Shown here piece by piece: positions 1-5,526 of a stretch of DNA of 5,715 nt (position 1 is the first letter of the stretch; each line of letters starts with the position of its first letter). A model generated the notes under the pieces. The model was not told the origin of the DNA, ran no database searches, and saw nothing but the letters and a program-made list of their open reading frames with translations. This DNA comes from Acidobacteriota bacterium (GTDB taxonomy: Bacteria > Acidobacteriota > Terriglobia > Terriglobales > Acidobacteriaceae). The DNA is taken from the NCBI GenBank assembly GCA_021782675.1, contig JAJXUS010000162.1, forward strand, positions 1 through 5,715. The letters are read 5' to 3'. The position numbers were made by a program, and so were the translations under genes.

Positions 1-765
1 CTGCTGGAAGTGGACGGCACTCGCATTCTGACCGATCCAGCCTGGGGTGAGCGGGCCTCGTTTGTACGTTTCATGGGACCCCGGCGCTTTTATCCCACCC
101 CGCTGCCCATCGCCGATCTGCCGCCGTTGGATGCCGTGCTGCTCTCGCACGATCACTACGACCATCTGGATCGCGGGACCATCGAACGACTGGCAGGCAC
201 GGGCGTGGCGGTCATCTGTTCGCTGGGCCTGCGCCCCAATCTGGAGCGCTGGGGCGTTCCGCCCGCGCGCATTACCGAGCTCTCCTGGGGTGATTCGGCC
301 CAGGTGGGCGCCTGCACCCTGACGGCGACGCCGGCCCGGCATTTTTCGGGCCGCAGCCTATGGAATCGGAATCAGACGCTGTGGTCGTCGTTCGTCATCC
401 GCGGGCCGCGGCACAACCTCTTCTTCGGCGCGGACTCCGGCCCGTTTCCAGGCTTTCAGCAGATTGGCAGACTCTTTGGGCCGTTCGATCTGACGATGCT
501 CGAGATCGGCGCGTACGACGATGACTGGCCCGATATTCACATGGGCCCGGATCGGGCCGCGGAGGCGCACCTCGCCCTTGGCGGCTGCTTACTGTTGCCC
601 ATCCATTGGGGCACGTTCAATCTGGCGTTCCATCCCTGGCGCGAGCCCGTGGAGCGCCTGCTGGCGGCAGCCCAGGCGCTGGGAATTCGTCTGCTGCTGC
701 CCCGACCGGGCGTTCCGATCGATGTGACGGGCGACGAACATCACAGCAATTGGTGGAAAGCCTGA
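1..765 (+). CDS. MBL-fold metallo-hydrolase, NAPE-PLD/UlaG-like (5' partial)
   Basis: Probable zinc-dependent hydrolase of the metallo-beta-lactamase superfamily (COG2220 group, closest in pattern to bacterial NAPE-PLD-like proteins); substrate unknown, probably cytosolic. Counting residues from base 1, the metal motif SHDHYDHLD gives H50, H52, D54 and H55. Further expected ligands are H114 (in PARHFSGR), D145 (in GADSG) and H202 (in LPIHWGTF). The stretches RFMGPRRF, WNRNQTLWSSF and IHMGPDRA are typical of this subgroup. The frame is open to the left edge and the first residues, LLEVDGTRILTDP, correspond to the second strand of the fold, so the true start and roughly 20-60 residues (including the usual GHxTxL element) lie upstream. 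A GTG at base 10 could be read as a start but would cut the fold. The stop is TGA at 763-765. Family confidence is high; the exact substrate cannot be read from sequence. Confidence 0.93.
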   Translation: MLEVDGTRILTDPAWGERASFVRFMGPRRFYPTPLPIADLPPLDAVLLSHDHYDHLDRGTIERLAGTGVAVICSLGLRPNLERWGVPPARITELSWGDSAQVGACTLTATPARHFSGRSLWNRNQTLWSSFVIRGPRHNLFFGADSGPFPGFQQIGRLFGPFDLTMLEIGAYDDDWPDIHMGPDRAAEAHLALGGCLLLPIHWGTFNLAFHPWREPVERLLAAAQALGIRLLLPRPGVPIDVTGDEHHSNWWKA

Positions 766-876
766 AGCTGCGGCAACGCCGCGCGCCAATTCCTCCTCCT
801 ACTTAGAGGGTGCTTCGAAAACTGGCAGAGAATTTCTGCCTGCCCACATTTTATTCAGCAGGGGAGAGACACGATT
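766..876. other. Intergenic spacer with two small hairpins
   Basis: This 111-bp spacer follows the MBL-fold gene. Five bases after its stop is a GC stem (770-774 with 778-782, GCGGC/GCCGC, 3-nt loop) followed by pyrimidine-rich but not T-only sequence, so it is at best a weak terminator. A second perfect inverted repeat lies at 824-840. A GGGGAGAG ribosome-binding site at 861-868 precedes the next gene. I see no convincing -35/-10 pair, although the AT-rich stretch around 846-857 could hold a -10. The next gene may be transcribed from here or by readthrough. Confidence 0.4.
824..840. repeat. Perfect 6-bp inverted repeat upstream of the PfpI-family gene
   Basis: GGCAGA (824-829) and TCTGCC (835-840) are exact reverse complements separated by GAATT. 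The element lies 36 bp before the ATG at 877. It could be a regulator-binding dyad or a small RNA hairpin. No T-run follows directly, so it is a poor intrinsic terminator. A match this short can also occur by chance. Confidence 0.35.
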
Positions 877-1440
877 ATGGCGGGAATTTTGAAGGGCAAG
901 ACCGTCGCAATTCTTGCGACCGATGGGTTTGAGGAAGCCGAGCTGGCCGAGCCGAAGAAAGCGTTGGAACACGCGGACGCAACGATCCATGTGATCGCGC
1001 CGCACATTGGCGAGATCAAAGGCTGGAAGACGGCGGACTGGGGCCGCGTCGCCAAGGTGAATCGCGACCTGAACGAAGTTTCGTTTGAGGACTACGATGC
1101 GCTGATGCTGCCGGGCGGCGTCATTAACGCCGACAAGCTGCGCACCGATATGCGCGCTGTGCAGTTCGCTAAAAAGTTCTTTGACGCGGGCCGCCCGGTG
1201 GCTGCCATCTGCCATGCCTCGTGGCTGCTCATTGAGGCCGATGTCGTGCGAGGCCGCACCATGACCTCCTGGCCTTCGCTGCAGACGGATCTGCGCAATG
1301 CGGGCGCCAACTGGATCGATGAGCAGGTCGCGGTCGATGGCAACCTGGTCACCAGCCGCAAACCGGACGATCTGCCCGCCTTCAACAAGCGGATGATCGA
1401 GATGTTCGCCGCCTCAAGTCGCCTGGCGCAGACGGCCTGA
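877..1440 (+). CDS. PfpI/DJ-1 family protein (YhbO-like, type 1 glutamine amidotransferase fold)
   Basis: 187-aa single-domain protein of the DJ-1/ThiJ/PfpI superfamily. E. coli YhbO, its nearest well-known relative by pattern, has been described as a stress-protection protein with reported deglycase/glyoxalase activity; the true substrate remains debated. Visible motifs are VAILATDGFEEAEL with the conserved acidic residue E19, LMLPGG (76-81), and the nucleophile elbow AICHASW with C112 and H113. The C-terminal TSRKPDDLPAFN (159-170) closely matches the YhbO/PfpI signature. The residue after the Cys-His pair is Ala114 where many members have Gly. Length is slightly above the usual 165-175 aa because of an N-terminal extension and a C-terminal tail. 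The ATG start is supported by GGGGAGAG eight bases upstream. There is no signal peptide, so the protein is cytosolic. The gene ends 3 bp from the stop of the convergent oxidoreductase gene. Confidence 0.93.
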   Translation: MAGILKGKTVAILATDGFEEAELAEPKKALEHADATIHVIAPHIGEIKGWKTADWGRVAKVNRDLNEVSFEDYDALMLPGGVINADKLRTDMRAVQFAKKFFDAGRPVAAICHASWLLIEADVVRGRTMTSWPSLQTDLRNAGANWIDEQVAVDGNLVTSRKPDDLPAFNKRMIEMFAASSRLAQTA

Positions 1441-1443
1441 GCC

Positions 1444-2571
1444 CTATTGCTTCGGCAGCGGATGGAGCTGGATGGTCCGGCCCGTCCGTACCGACTCGCG
1501 CGCCGCGTCCAGAATCTGCATGACAATGATGTTGGTATCGAGCGCTGTCAGATCGCCCTTCGGCACCAGCTTGTCGTGCAGCACCGCCTCCAGATATTGC
1601 ATGGGGTCGGCATTGGGCGGCGGAATCGGCGGCGCTGTCATGACGCGCGGTGCTTGGCGGCCGACGCGCATGCGTATCTGCGACGTCCCGATGGTGACGG
1701 CATCGCCCTTGGTGCCGTAGAGCGCCATATCCTTGATCGAGTAGGACCAGTTCCACGATGGCATCAGCACGGCCTGCATGCCGGGGTAGCGCAGGATGAT
1801 CGTCGCGTCGTCGTCGACGTGCGGATACTCCTGCGGCTTGTCGGTCTGCGCGACCGCAGTGACGCTGATCGGCGTCTCGCCATGCGTCAGCCACGTCACC
1901 AGATCGGCGCCGTAGCAGCCGAAATCGAATAGGGCGCCTGCACCATTTTTCTGCGGGTCGGTCAGCCACGCCAGAAACTCCGGCTGCACGCCGATCTCCT
2001 TCGGCCCTTCATGCCCGTCGCGCACAATCACTTTGCGCAGCGTGCCCAGCGTGCCATCCTGCACGGCGTTATAGGCCGCGCGGTTGCTGCTGTACCAGGT
2101 GGTCTCGTAGTTCACCAGCACTTGAATGTGGTGCGCATGGGCTGCGGCGCGAATGGCCAGCGCATCGCTCAGGCTGGTCGCCAGAGGCTTCTCAACCATC
2201 ACGTTGACGTTATGGGCCGCTGCGGTTTCAATCACACGCCGGTGGTCGCTGATCGCGGTGTAGACCAGAACAGCATCCGGATGCGTGCGCTCCAGCATGG
2301 TGTCGAGCGATGTATAGAACAGGTCCGGCGCAAGATGAAACTGGCGCTGGTAGCGCTGCGCCAGCGTGCGATCCGGTTCCTCGACGCCCACCAGCTTCAC
2401 TTCGGGATGGTCCTTCAACGTGGGGAGGAAGCCGGCCACATGGCCATGCACCAGTCCGACGATGGCGACGCGAATCGTGCCGGCCGACTGCGCTCGGCTT
2501 GACACCGGCGCGAGAGTCAGACCCAGCAAAACGGCACAGATGGAAACGATGCGAACTGGAACACGACGCAT
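1444..2571 (-). CDS. Exported Gfo/Idh/MocA-family oxidoreductase
   Basis: 375-aa NAD(P)-dependent oxidoreductase family protein, probably acting on a sugar or polyol; the substrate cannot be inferred. The N-terminus (MRRVPVRIVSICAVLLGL, then SSRAQS) is a signal peptide with probable cleavage after Ala27. Next comes the Rossmann segment VAIVGLVHGH (about 35-44), the conserved EKP (127-129, in VMVEKPLATS), and the C-terminal-domain signature GALFDFGCYGAD with D216, G218-C219-Y220 and D223. The Cys-Tyr form replaces the Cys/Gly-His seen in many relatives. The start at 2571 is chosen because GAGGAG lies nine bases upstream. A GTG at 2592 in the same frame would add seven residues but overlaps that ribosome-binding site. 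An RR pair at residues 2-3 hints at Tat export, which would suit a cofactor-bound enzyme, but the full Tat motif is absent. It is last in the minus-strand gene series. Confidence 0.9.
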   Translation of the reverse strand: MRRVPVRIVSICAVLLGLTLAPVSSRAQSAGTIRVAIVGLVHGHVAGFLPTLKDHPEVKLVGVEEPDRTLAQRYQRQFHLAPDLFYTSLDTMLERTHPDAVLVYTAISDHRRVIETAAAHNVNVMVEKPLATSLSDALAIRAAAHAHHIQVLVNYETTWYSSNRAAYNAVQDGTLGTLRKVIVRDGHEGPKEIGVQPEFLAWLTDPQKNGAGALFDFGCYGADLVTWLTHGETPISVTAVAQTDKPQEYPHVDDDATIILRYPGMQAVLMPSWNWSYSIKDMALYGTKGDAVTIGTSQIRMRVGRQAPRVMTAPPIPPPNADPMQYLEAVLHDKLVPKGDLTALDTNIIVMQILDAARESVRTGRTIQLHPLPKQ

Positions 2572-2580
2572 ACCAACGTT

Positions 2581-2586
2581 CTCCTC
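2581..2586 (-). promoter_or_regulatory. Ribosome-binding site deciding the oxidoreductase start
   Basis: On the minus strand this reads GAGGAG, nine bases before the ATG at 2571-2569. It overlaps the region just downstream of the alternative GTG (2592-2590), which has no comparable site of its own, so it favours the shorter protein with a clean N-terminal signal peptide. Confidence 0.7.
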
Positions 2587-2624
2587 GACCACAAGATTGA
2601 CCAGCCAGCGGGCCGCTCAGAGGC

Positions 2625-3023
2625 TCAGCGAACCCAAACCAGATAGACGGCGAGCCCGACCCCGGCCGCCGCAAGTAGAAACGCGATGCCTACTGCAAGC
2701 TTGGATGGCCGGCCGGCCTGCCACGTGCCGGCAGCCAGCGAATGCACCTGACGAACATGCCGGATGGCCGCCGTCAGATTGACGATCACGCCGAGCGCGA
2801 CCAGGCCCGTTCCCAGCCAGAGAGAGGGACCGGTCTGCGCCGGGGCGGGCGAAGCCTGCGGCTGCCGCATGGCCAGTTCTCGCAGAAACAGGCCGAAGCG
2901 GGCCACGACAAAGCCAAAACCCATCAGTGCCAGGCCGGTGCGAAGCCAGGCGAGAAACGTCCGCTCCGCGGCGAAGAAGACACGAGGGTCGCTTTTGGAG
3001 GCGTTGGAATCGTCCGGGGACAT
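2625..3023 (-). CDS. DUF202/YidH-family membrane protein
   Basis: 132-aa inner-membrane protein of the DUF202 family (relatives include E. coli YidH), whose biochemical function is not established. The family signature is at the N-terminus: DPRVFFAAERTFLAWLRTGLA (12-32), leading into the first membrane segment (about 23-47). Two further segments are at about 67-87 and 109-130, giving three in all, separated by a Pro/Ala/Gln-rich loop (53-66) and a basic loop (88-108). Length and layout are normal for the family. The ATG at 3023-3021 has only a weak upstream GGAG about 12 bases away, so translation may rely partly on the preceding gene. It sits 32 bp after the four-cysteine gene and 53 bp before the oxidoreductase gene, all on one strand, so co-transcription is likely. 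The tail ends in WVR. Confidence 0.88.
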   Translation of the reverse strand: MSPDDSNASKSDPRVFFAAERTFLAWLRTGLALMGFGFVVARFGLFLRELAMRQPQASPAPAQTGPSLWLGTGLVALGVIVNLTAAIRHVRQVHSLAAGTWQAGRPSKLAVGIAFLLAAAGVGLAVYLVWVR

Positions 3024-3055
3024 AGAGGCAGCAGGCTCCAGTCGCGATGGGGCCG

Positions 3056-3334
3056 TCAGGCTTCGAGAAACGCGACGGACTTGATACCGCTCAGTTCAAA
3101 GCGCTTGCGGCAGCGGACATTCTGGCACGCCACCTGATCTTCCTTGAGTACCATGTAGGATTGCGCCTTGGCAAAGCGGGCGCGGTCGCGCTCGTCCGCG
3201 CGGGGCGGCAGACCGCCCTTCTTGCGCCGCACCAGCCAATTCAGCTTGTATTCCGCAGTCTGGCGGCAATGCGGGCACGTCAGGGTCTGCGGCCGCTGTT
3301 CCGGCTTCTCGTTATAAAAGTCACGCTCTTCCAT
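3056..3334 (-). CDS. Small four-cysteine (zinc-ribbon-like) protein, unrecognised
   Basis: 92-aa protein that I do not recognise as a named family. Two cysteine pairs stand out: CPHC (C20, C23) and CQNVRC (C70, C75), a CxxC plus CxxxxC layout suited to binding one zinc ion as an interrupted zinc ribbon. The 46 residues between them are very basic and hydrophilic (WLVRRKKGGLPPRADERDRA), and the C-terminus FELSGIKSVAFLEA looks like a strand-rich ribbon end. There is no signal peptide or membrane segment, so it is probably cytosolic and could contact nucleic acid or a protein partner; this is inference. The ATG at 3334-3332 has a strong ribosome-binding site, GGGAGG, seven bases upstream, inside an inverted repeat. 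Codon use matches its neighbours. It lies between the peroxiredoxin and DUF202 genes and is probably in their operon. Confidence 0.8.
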   Translation of the reverse strand: MEERDFYNEKPEQRPQTLTCPHCRQTAEYKLNWLVRRKKGGLPPRADERDRARFAKAQSYMVLKEDQVACQNVRCRKRFELSGIKSVAFLEA

Positions 3335-3373
3335 CCCGGTGCCTCCCTTGCCTCAATTCAGTATGGCACCGGG
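3335..3373 (-). promoter_or_regulatory. Candidate RBS-occluding RNA hairpin before the four-cysteine gene
   Basis: CCCGGTGCC (3335-3343) and GGCACCGGG (3365-3373) are perfect 9-bp inverted repeats with a 21-nt loop. In the minus-strand transcript the 3' arm ends on the base directly before the AUG at 3334, and the last two G of the Shine-Dalgarno sequence GGGAGG (3342-3347) are in the stem while the rest is in the loop. Such a structure could limit translation initiation of the four-cysteine gene, or protect the 3' end of the peroxiredoxin message. No T-run follows, so a plain terminator is unlikely. Confidence 0.45.
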
Positions 3374-3395
3374 GACGGAGCGATTGCGAGCCGGA

Positions 3396-4061
3396 CTACT
3401 TGACCGGCAGCGTTTTCTTCGAGAGGTACCAGGCCTCAACATCCAGACCCTGTTCGCCGGCGGCACGCTCCCGCGCGGCTTCGAGCGTACCCGGAGCGGG
3501 CACGATCACCGGCTCGCCCGGTTGCCAGTCGGCCGGGGTGGAGACGCTGTTTTTGTCCGAGGTCTGGAGAGCGTCGAAGATGCGCAGCAGCTCATCCACG
3601 TTCCGGCCCAGTTGCATCGGGTAGTAGAGGATGGCGCGAATCTTCCGCTTGGGATCGATGGCAAAGACAGCGCGGATGGTCGCGGTATCGGAAACCGCGG
3701 CATGCACCATGCCATAGAGCCCGGCGACCTTCTGGTCCAGGTCGGCGATGATCGGGAAGGTGATCTGGACGCCGGTGCGCTGTTCAATGTCCCGCGCCCA
3801 CGCGATGTGCGAGTAGAGGCTGTCAATCGACAGGCCCACCAATTGCACGTTGCGCTTCTTGAACTCCTCGGCGCGCCGGGCAAAGGCCAGAAACTCCGTG
3901 CTGCACACCGGGGTAAAGTCCGACGGGTGAGAAAACAGCATCACCCACTTGCCGCCGCTGGTCAGATCGCTGAGGCGCAGCGGACCCTGCGTCGTCTTGG
4001 CTTCAAAGTCTGGCGCGTCGTCCAGAATGCGGGGCATGGAAAGGGAGACCGTATCGCTCAA
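3396..4061 (-). CDS. Peroxiredoxin, Prx6 type (1-Cys)
   Basis: Thiol peroxidase of the AhpC/TSA superfamily, Prx6 subgroup, reducing hydrogen peroxide and organic hydroperoxides in the cytosol. Numbered from the chosen start, the active-site motif is PSDFTPVC with peroxidatic Cys53; conserved arginines are R130 (ATIRAVF) and R153 (LGRN). The long C-terminal domain (about 157-221) and overall length of 221 aa fit Prx6. Cys53 is the only cysteine. The C-terminal positions that carry resolving cysteines in archaeal Prx6 enzymes are here Val208 and Ser214, so an external thiol must regenerate it. The TTG start at 4061 is preferred because AAGGAG lies eight bases upstream. A GTG at 4070 (three more codons) overlaps that site, and an internal ATG at 4037 has no ribosome-binding site but would also give a normal family N-terminus. 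It is the first gene of the probable four-gene minus-strand unit. Confidence 0.92.
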   Translation of the reverse strand: MSDTVSLSMPRILDDAPDFEAKTTQGPLRLSDLTSGGKWVMLFSHPSDFTPVCSTEFLAFARRAEEFKKRNVQLVGLSIDSLYSHIAWARDIEQRTGVQITFPIIADLDQKVAGLYGMVHAAVSDTATIRAVFAIDPKRKIRAILYYPMQLGRNVDELLRIFDALQTSDKNSVSTPADWQPGEPVIVPAPGTLEAARERAAGEQGLDVEAWYLSKKTLPVK

Positions 4062-4069
4062 AGCAAGCA

Positions 4070-4075
4070 CTCCTT
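4070..4075 (-). promoter_or_regulatory. Ribosome-binding site supporting a TTG start
   Basis: The minus strand reads AAGGAG here, eight bases before the TTG at 4061-4059. The in-frame GTG at 4070-4068 uses the last G of this site as its first base and is thus too close to use it. The ATG at 4037 is too far away. This makes TTG the best-supported initiation codon for the peroxiredoxin. Confidence 0.6.
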
Positions 4076-4171
4076 ATGGCCGGCCGCGGCTCAAGTGTCG
4101 CGTCCGGCTAAAGTTTATGGATGTCGAGAGGCCTGCGTGCGATTCAGCAGCCGCCGCTTTTTGCTTTTGCC

Positions 4172-4270
4172 CTGCCGTTGCTCTGCCTTTCTTGTTGTCA
4201 TTCCCGGAGGGAATCCGCTTCTGCCGTTGTTGTTGCCTTTTTTGGTGTCATTCCCGCAGGGAATCTGCTT
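4172..4270. repeat. Two tandem ~50-bp direct repeats with REP-like palindromes
   Basis: Copy A covers 4172-4220 and copy B 4221-4270, abutting head to tail. Both begin CTGCCGTTG, have a T-rich centre ending in TGTCATTCCC, and finish GGGAATCCGCTT or GGGAATCTGCTT. Each holds a dyad, ATTCCC and GGGAAT around a 3-nt centre (GGA in A, at 4200-4214; GCA in B, at 4250-4264). A third copy appears to begin at 4271 (CTGTTCTTG) but breaks off. The elements fill the 230-bp gap between the fabG stop and the peroxiredoxin start. They resemble dispersed intergenic repeats I associate with Acidobacteriota. A transcript-end or mRNA-stability role for fabG is possible, but no T-run follows the stems on the minus strand. 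Confidence 0.75.
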
Positions 4271-4291
4271 CTGTTCTTGCGCGGAAAGGCC

Positions 4292-5038
4292 CTAACCCAT
4301 GTACATGCCGCCGTTCACGTCCAGAACATGTCCGGTGATGTAGCTCGAGTGTTCCGAGGCCAGAAACGTTACCGCATTGGCGATGTCCTCCGGCGTGCCC
4401 GGACGGTCCAGCGGAATCTGGGTCAGCATGGCGGCGCGCTGCTGCTCGTTCAGCACGTCCGTCATCGGAGTGGCGATAAATCCCGGCGCCACGGCATTCA
4501 CCGTAATGTTGCGCGAGGCCAGCTCCCGCGCCAGCGACTTGGTAAGCCCGATCAGCCCGGCTTTGCTGGCTGCGTAATTGGCCTGGCCGGCCTGCCCGGT
4601 TTCGCCCACCACGCTGGTGATGTTGATGATGCGCCCGAACCGCGCCTTCAACATGGCGGTGGCCACGGCCTGCGTCAGCAGGAATGTCCCGGTCAGGTTG
4701 GTGGTCAGCACGGCGTCCCAGTCCGCCAGCTTCATGCGCAGCATCAGGTTGTCGCGCGTAATGCCACCGTTGTTCACCAGAATGTCGATCTTCCCCATTG
4801 CGGCAAGCACGGCTTTGGCGCCCGCACGGATCGACTCTTCGCTCGCCAGATCCAGCGCGAAGGCGCTCGCCTGCCCGCCGGCGTCCGTAATCTGCTGCGC
4901 CACTTCGCTCAGCTTTTCGCTGTTCCGTGCTGCCAGGGCAACGCGCGCCCCGGCGTTCGCCAGCGCCAGCGCGCAGGCGCGGCCGATCCCTTGCGAAGCG
5001 CCGGTGACCAGCGCCACGCGTCCTTCCAGTAATGCCAT
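4292..5038 (-). CDS. fabG: 3-oxoacyl-[acyl-carrier-protein] reductase
   Basis: 248-aa short-chain dehydrogenase/reductase that reduces 3-oxoacyl-ACP to 3-hydroxyacyl-ACP with NADPH in fatty-acid synthesis, in the cytosol. The cofactor loop is TGASQGIGR (12-20), Asp63 follows in ALDL, and the active-site tetrad is N114, S142, Y155 and K159 (YAASK). FabG hallmarks beyond generic SDR are GITRDNLMLRMK after the NNxG motif, and R133 and R176 at the places of the E. coli ACP-binding arginines R129 and R172. The usual NNAG motif reads NNGG (89-92). Length is typical. The start at 5038 has a G-rich stretch (GGGGG) about nine bases upstream. It is 56 bp after the TM2-domain gene. No acpP, fabD or fabF gene is adjacent in the window, so it stands apart from a classical fab cluster. 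A paralogous SDR role is possible, but FabG is the best call. Confidence 0.9.
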   Translation of the reverse strand: MALLEGRVALVTGASQGIGRACALALANAGARVALAARNSEKLSEVAQQITDAGGQASAFALDLASEESIRAGAKAVLAAMGKIDILVNNGGITRDNLMLRMKLADWDAVLTTNLTGTFLLTQAVATAMLKARFGRIINITSVVGETGQAGQANYAASKAGLIGLTKSLARELASRNITVNAVAPGFIATPMTDVLNEQQRAAMLTQIPLDRPGTPEDIANAVTFLASEHSSYITGHVLDVNGGMYMG

Positions 5039-5094
5039 GTTGGATAACCCCCGAGAAAGTCTACAGCGCGGCGCCGCTCAGCCCGGTGCGCCGA

Positions 5095-5433
5095 TCAGCC
5101 GTAGCGGGCGGCGAAGCTCTGGCCGCTCATCGTCAGGTACAGAATGCCCTCAACGAATCCAACCACCGCAGGGATAAAGGTAAAGGAAAAAACGAGATAA
5201 AGAATCCCCCACCCTGGCTGGTTCAGATAGAACTTGTGGATTCCCAGCCCGCCGAGGAAGATGCCCAGCAGCCCGGCCACCACCTTGCTCTTGCGCCGCG
5301 GCATGGTCGAGACCGCGGACAGCGGCGCGGCGGTGGTACGCGCGCCACACCGCGCGCAGGTGAGTGCTTCGCCGGCAACGGGCGACCCGCAGTGCGGACA
5401 GTACTTTCCTTGCTTGCCAGCCGGTTGGTCCAT
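5095..5433 (-). CDS. Zinc-ribbon and TM2-domain membrane protein
   Basis: 112-aa protein with two modules. An N-terminal zinc ribbon has CPHC (C12, C15) and CARC (C26, C29). A Ser/Pro/Arg linker (33-48) leads to a TM2 domain (about 49-105) with its signature LGIFLGGLGIHKFYLNQPGWGILYLVF. Two hydrophobic helices, roughly 50-65 and 76-100, form a hairpin in the membrane, with H66-K67-F68-Y69 in the turn. TM2 proteins are widespread and of unknown biochemical role; the ribbon-TM2 fusion is a common bacterial arrangement. The zinc ribbon probably faces the cytosol (inference). The ATG at 5433 has GGGAG five bases upstream. It is the first gene of the minus-strand series and is divergent from the fragment at the right edge. 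Confidence 0.88.
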   Translation of the reverse strand: MDQPAGKQGKYCPHCGSPVAGEALTCARCGARTTAAPLSAVSTMPRRKSKVVAGLLGIFLGGLGIHKFYLNQPGWGILYLVFSFTFIPAVVGFVEGILYLTMSGQSFAARYG

Positions 5434-5480
5434 ACGTTCTCCCAGGGGCAGTTTGCGTGCGGGTGCTTTGGATTTGCCTT

Positions 5481-5489
5481 GTTATATCA
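5481..5489 (-). promoter_or_regulatory. Possible extended -10 promoter for the TM2-domain gene
   Basis: On the minus strand this reads TGATATAAC: a TGn extension followed by TATAAC, one base from the -10 consensus. Transcription starting about seven bases on would give a leader of roughly 40 nt before the ATG at 5433. I see no good -35 at the expected spacing, as is common for extended -10 promoters. The assignment relies on sigma-70-like rules holding in this organism. Confidence 0.35.
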
Positions 5490-5526
5490 CCCCACAACTC
5501 CTGATGGATGCGCCAGGTGAGGATCG

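Noticed and set aside
770..790. GC hairpin after the MBL-fold gene as a firm terminator
   Set aside because: The stem is only 5 bp and is followed by mixed pyrimidines without a T-run, so it is mentioned only as a weak possibility within the spacer.
1382..1969. Minus-strand open frame of 195 codons overlapping the oxidoreductase and PfpI-family genes
   Set aside because: It is an out-of-frame shadow of the Gfo/Idh/MocA gene, Arg/Ala/Asp-rich and without a ribosome-binding site that stands out.
4076..4171. Sigma-70-type promoter for the peroxiredoxin
   Set aside because: A TAAACT-like hexamer is present on the minus strand, but no -35 box lies at an acceptable distance, so no promoter is called.
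4200..4264. Palindromes between fabG and the peroxiredoxin as intrinsic terminators
   Set aside because: On the minus strand, the direction of fabG transcription, the stems are followed by A-rich and mixed sequence, not a T-run. Stems are only 6 bp.
4172..4273. CRISPR-like array from the repeated units
   Set aside because: The copies abut with no unique spacers, the units are imperfect and only two complete copies exist, and there is no cas gene. They are tandem direct repeats.
3339..4295. Long plus-strand open frame (318 codons) opposite the peroxiredoxin
   Set aside because: It is the antisense shadow of the peroxiredoxin gene: composition is rich in Arg, Gly, His and Gln with no domain motif, and the opposite strand has a clear full-length Prx6.
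4121..5032. Plus-strand open frame (303 codons) opposite fabG
   Set aside because: It is antisense to an unambiguous FabG; the product is His/Gln/Arg-rich with no recognisable motif. High GC content makes such long shadow frames common.
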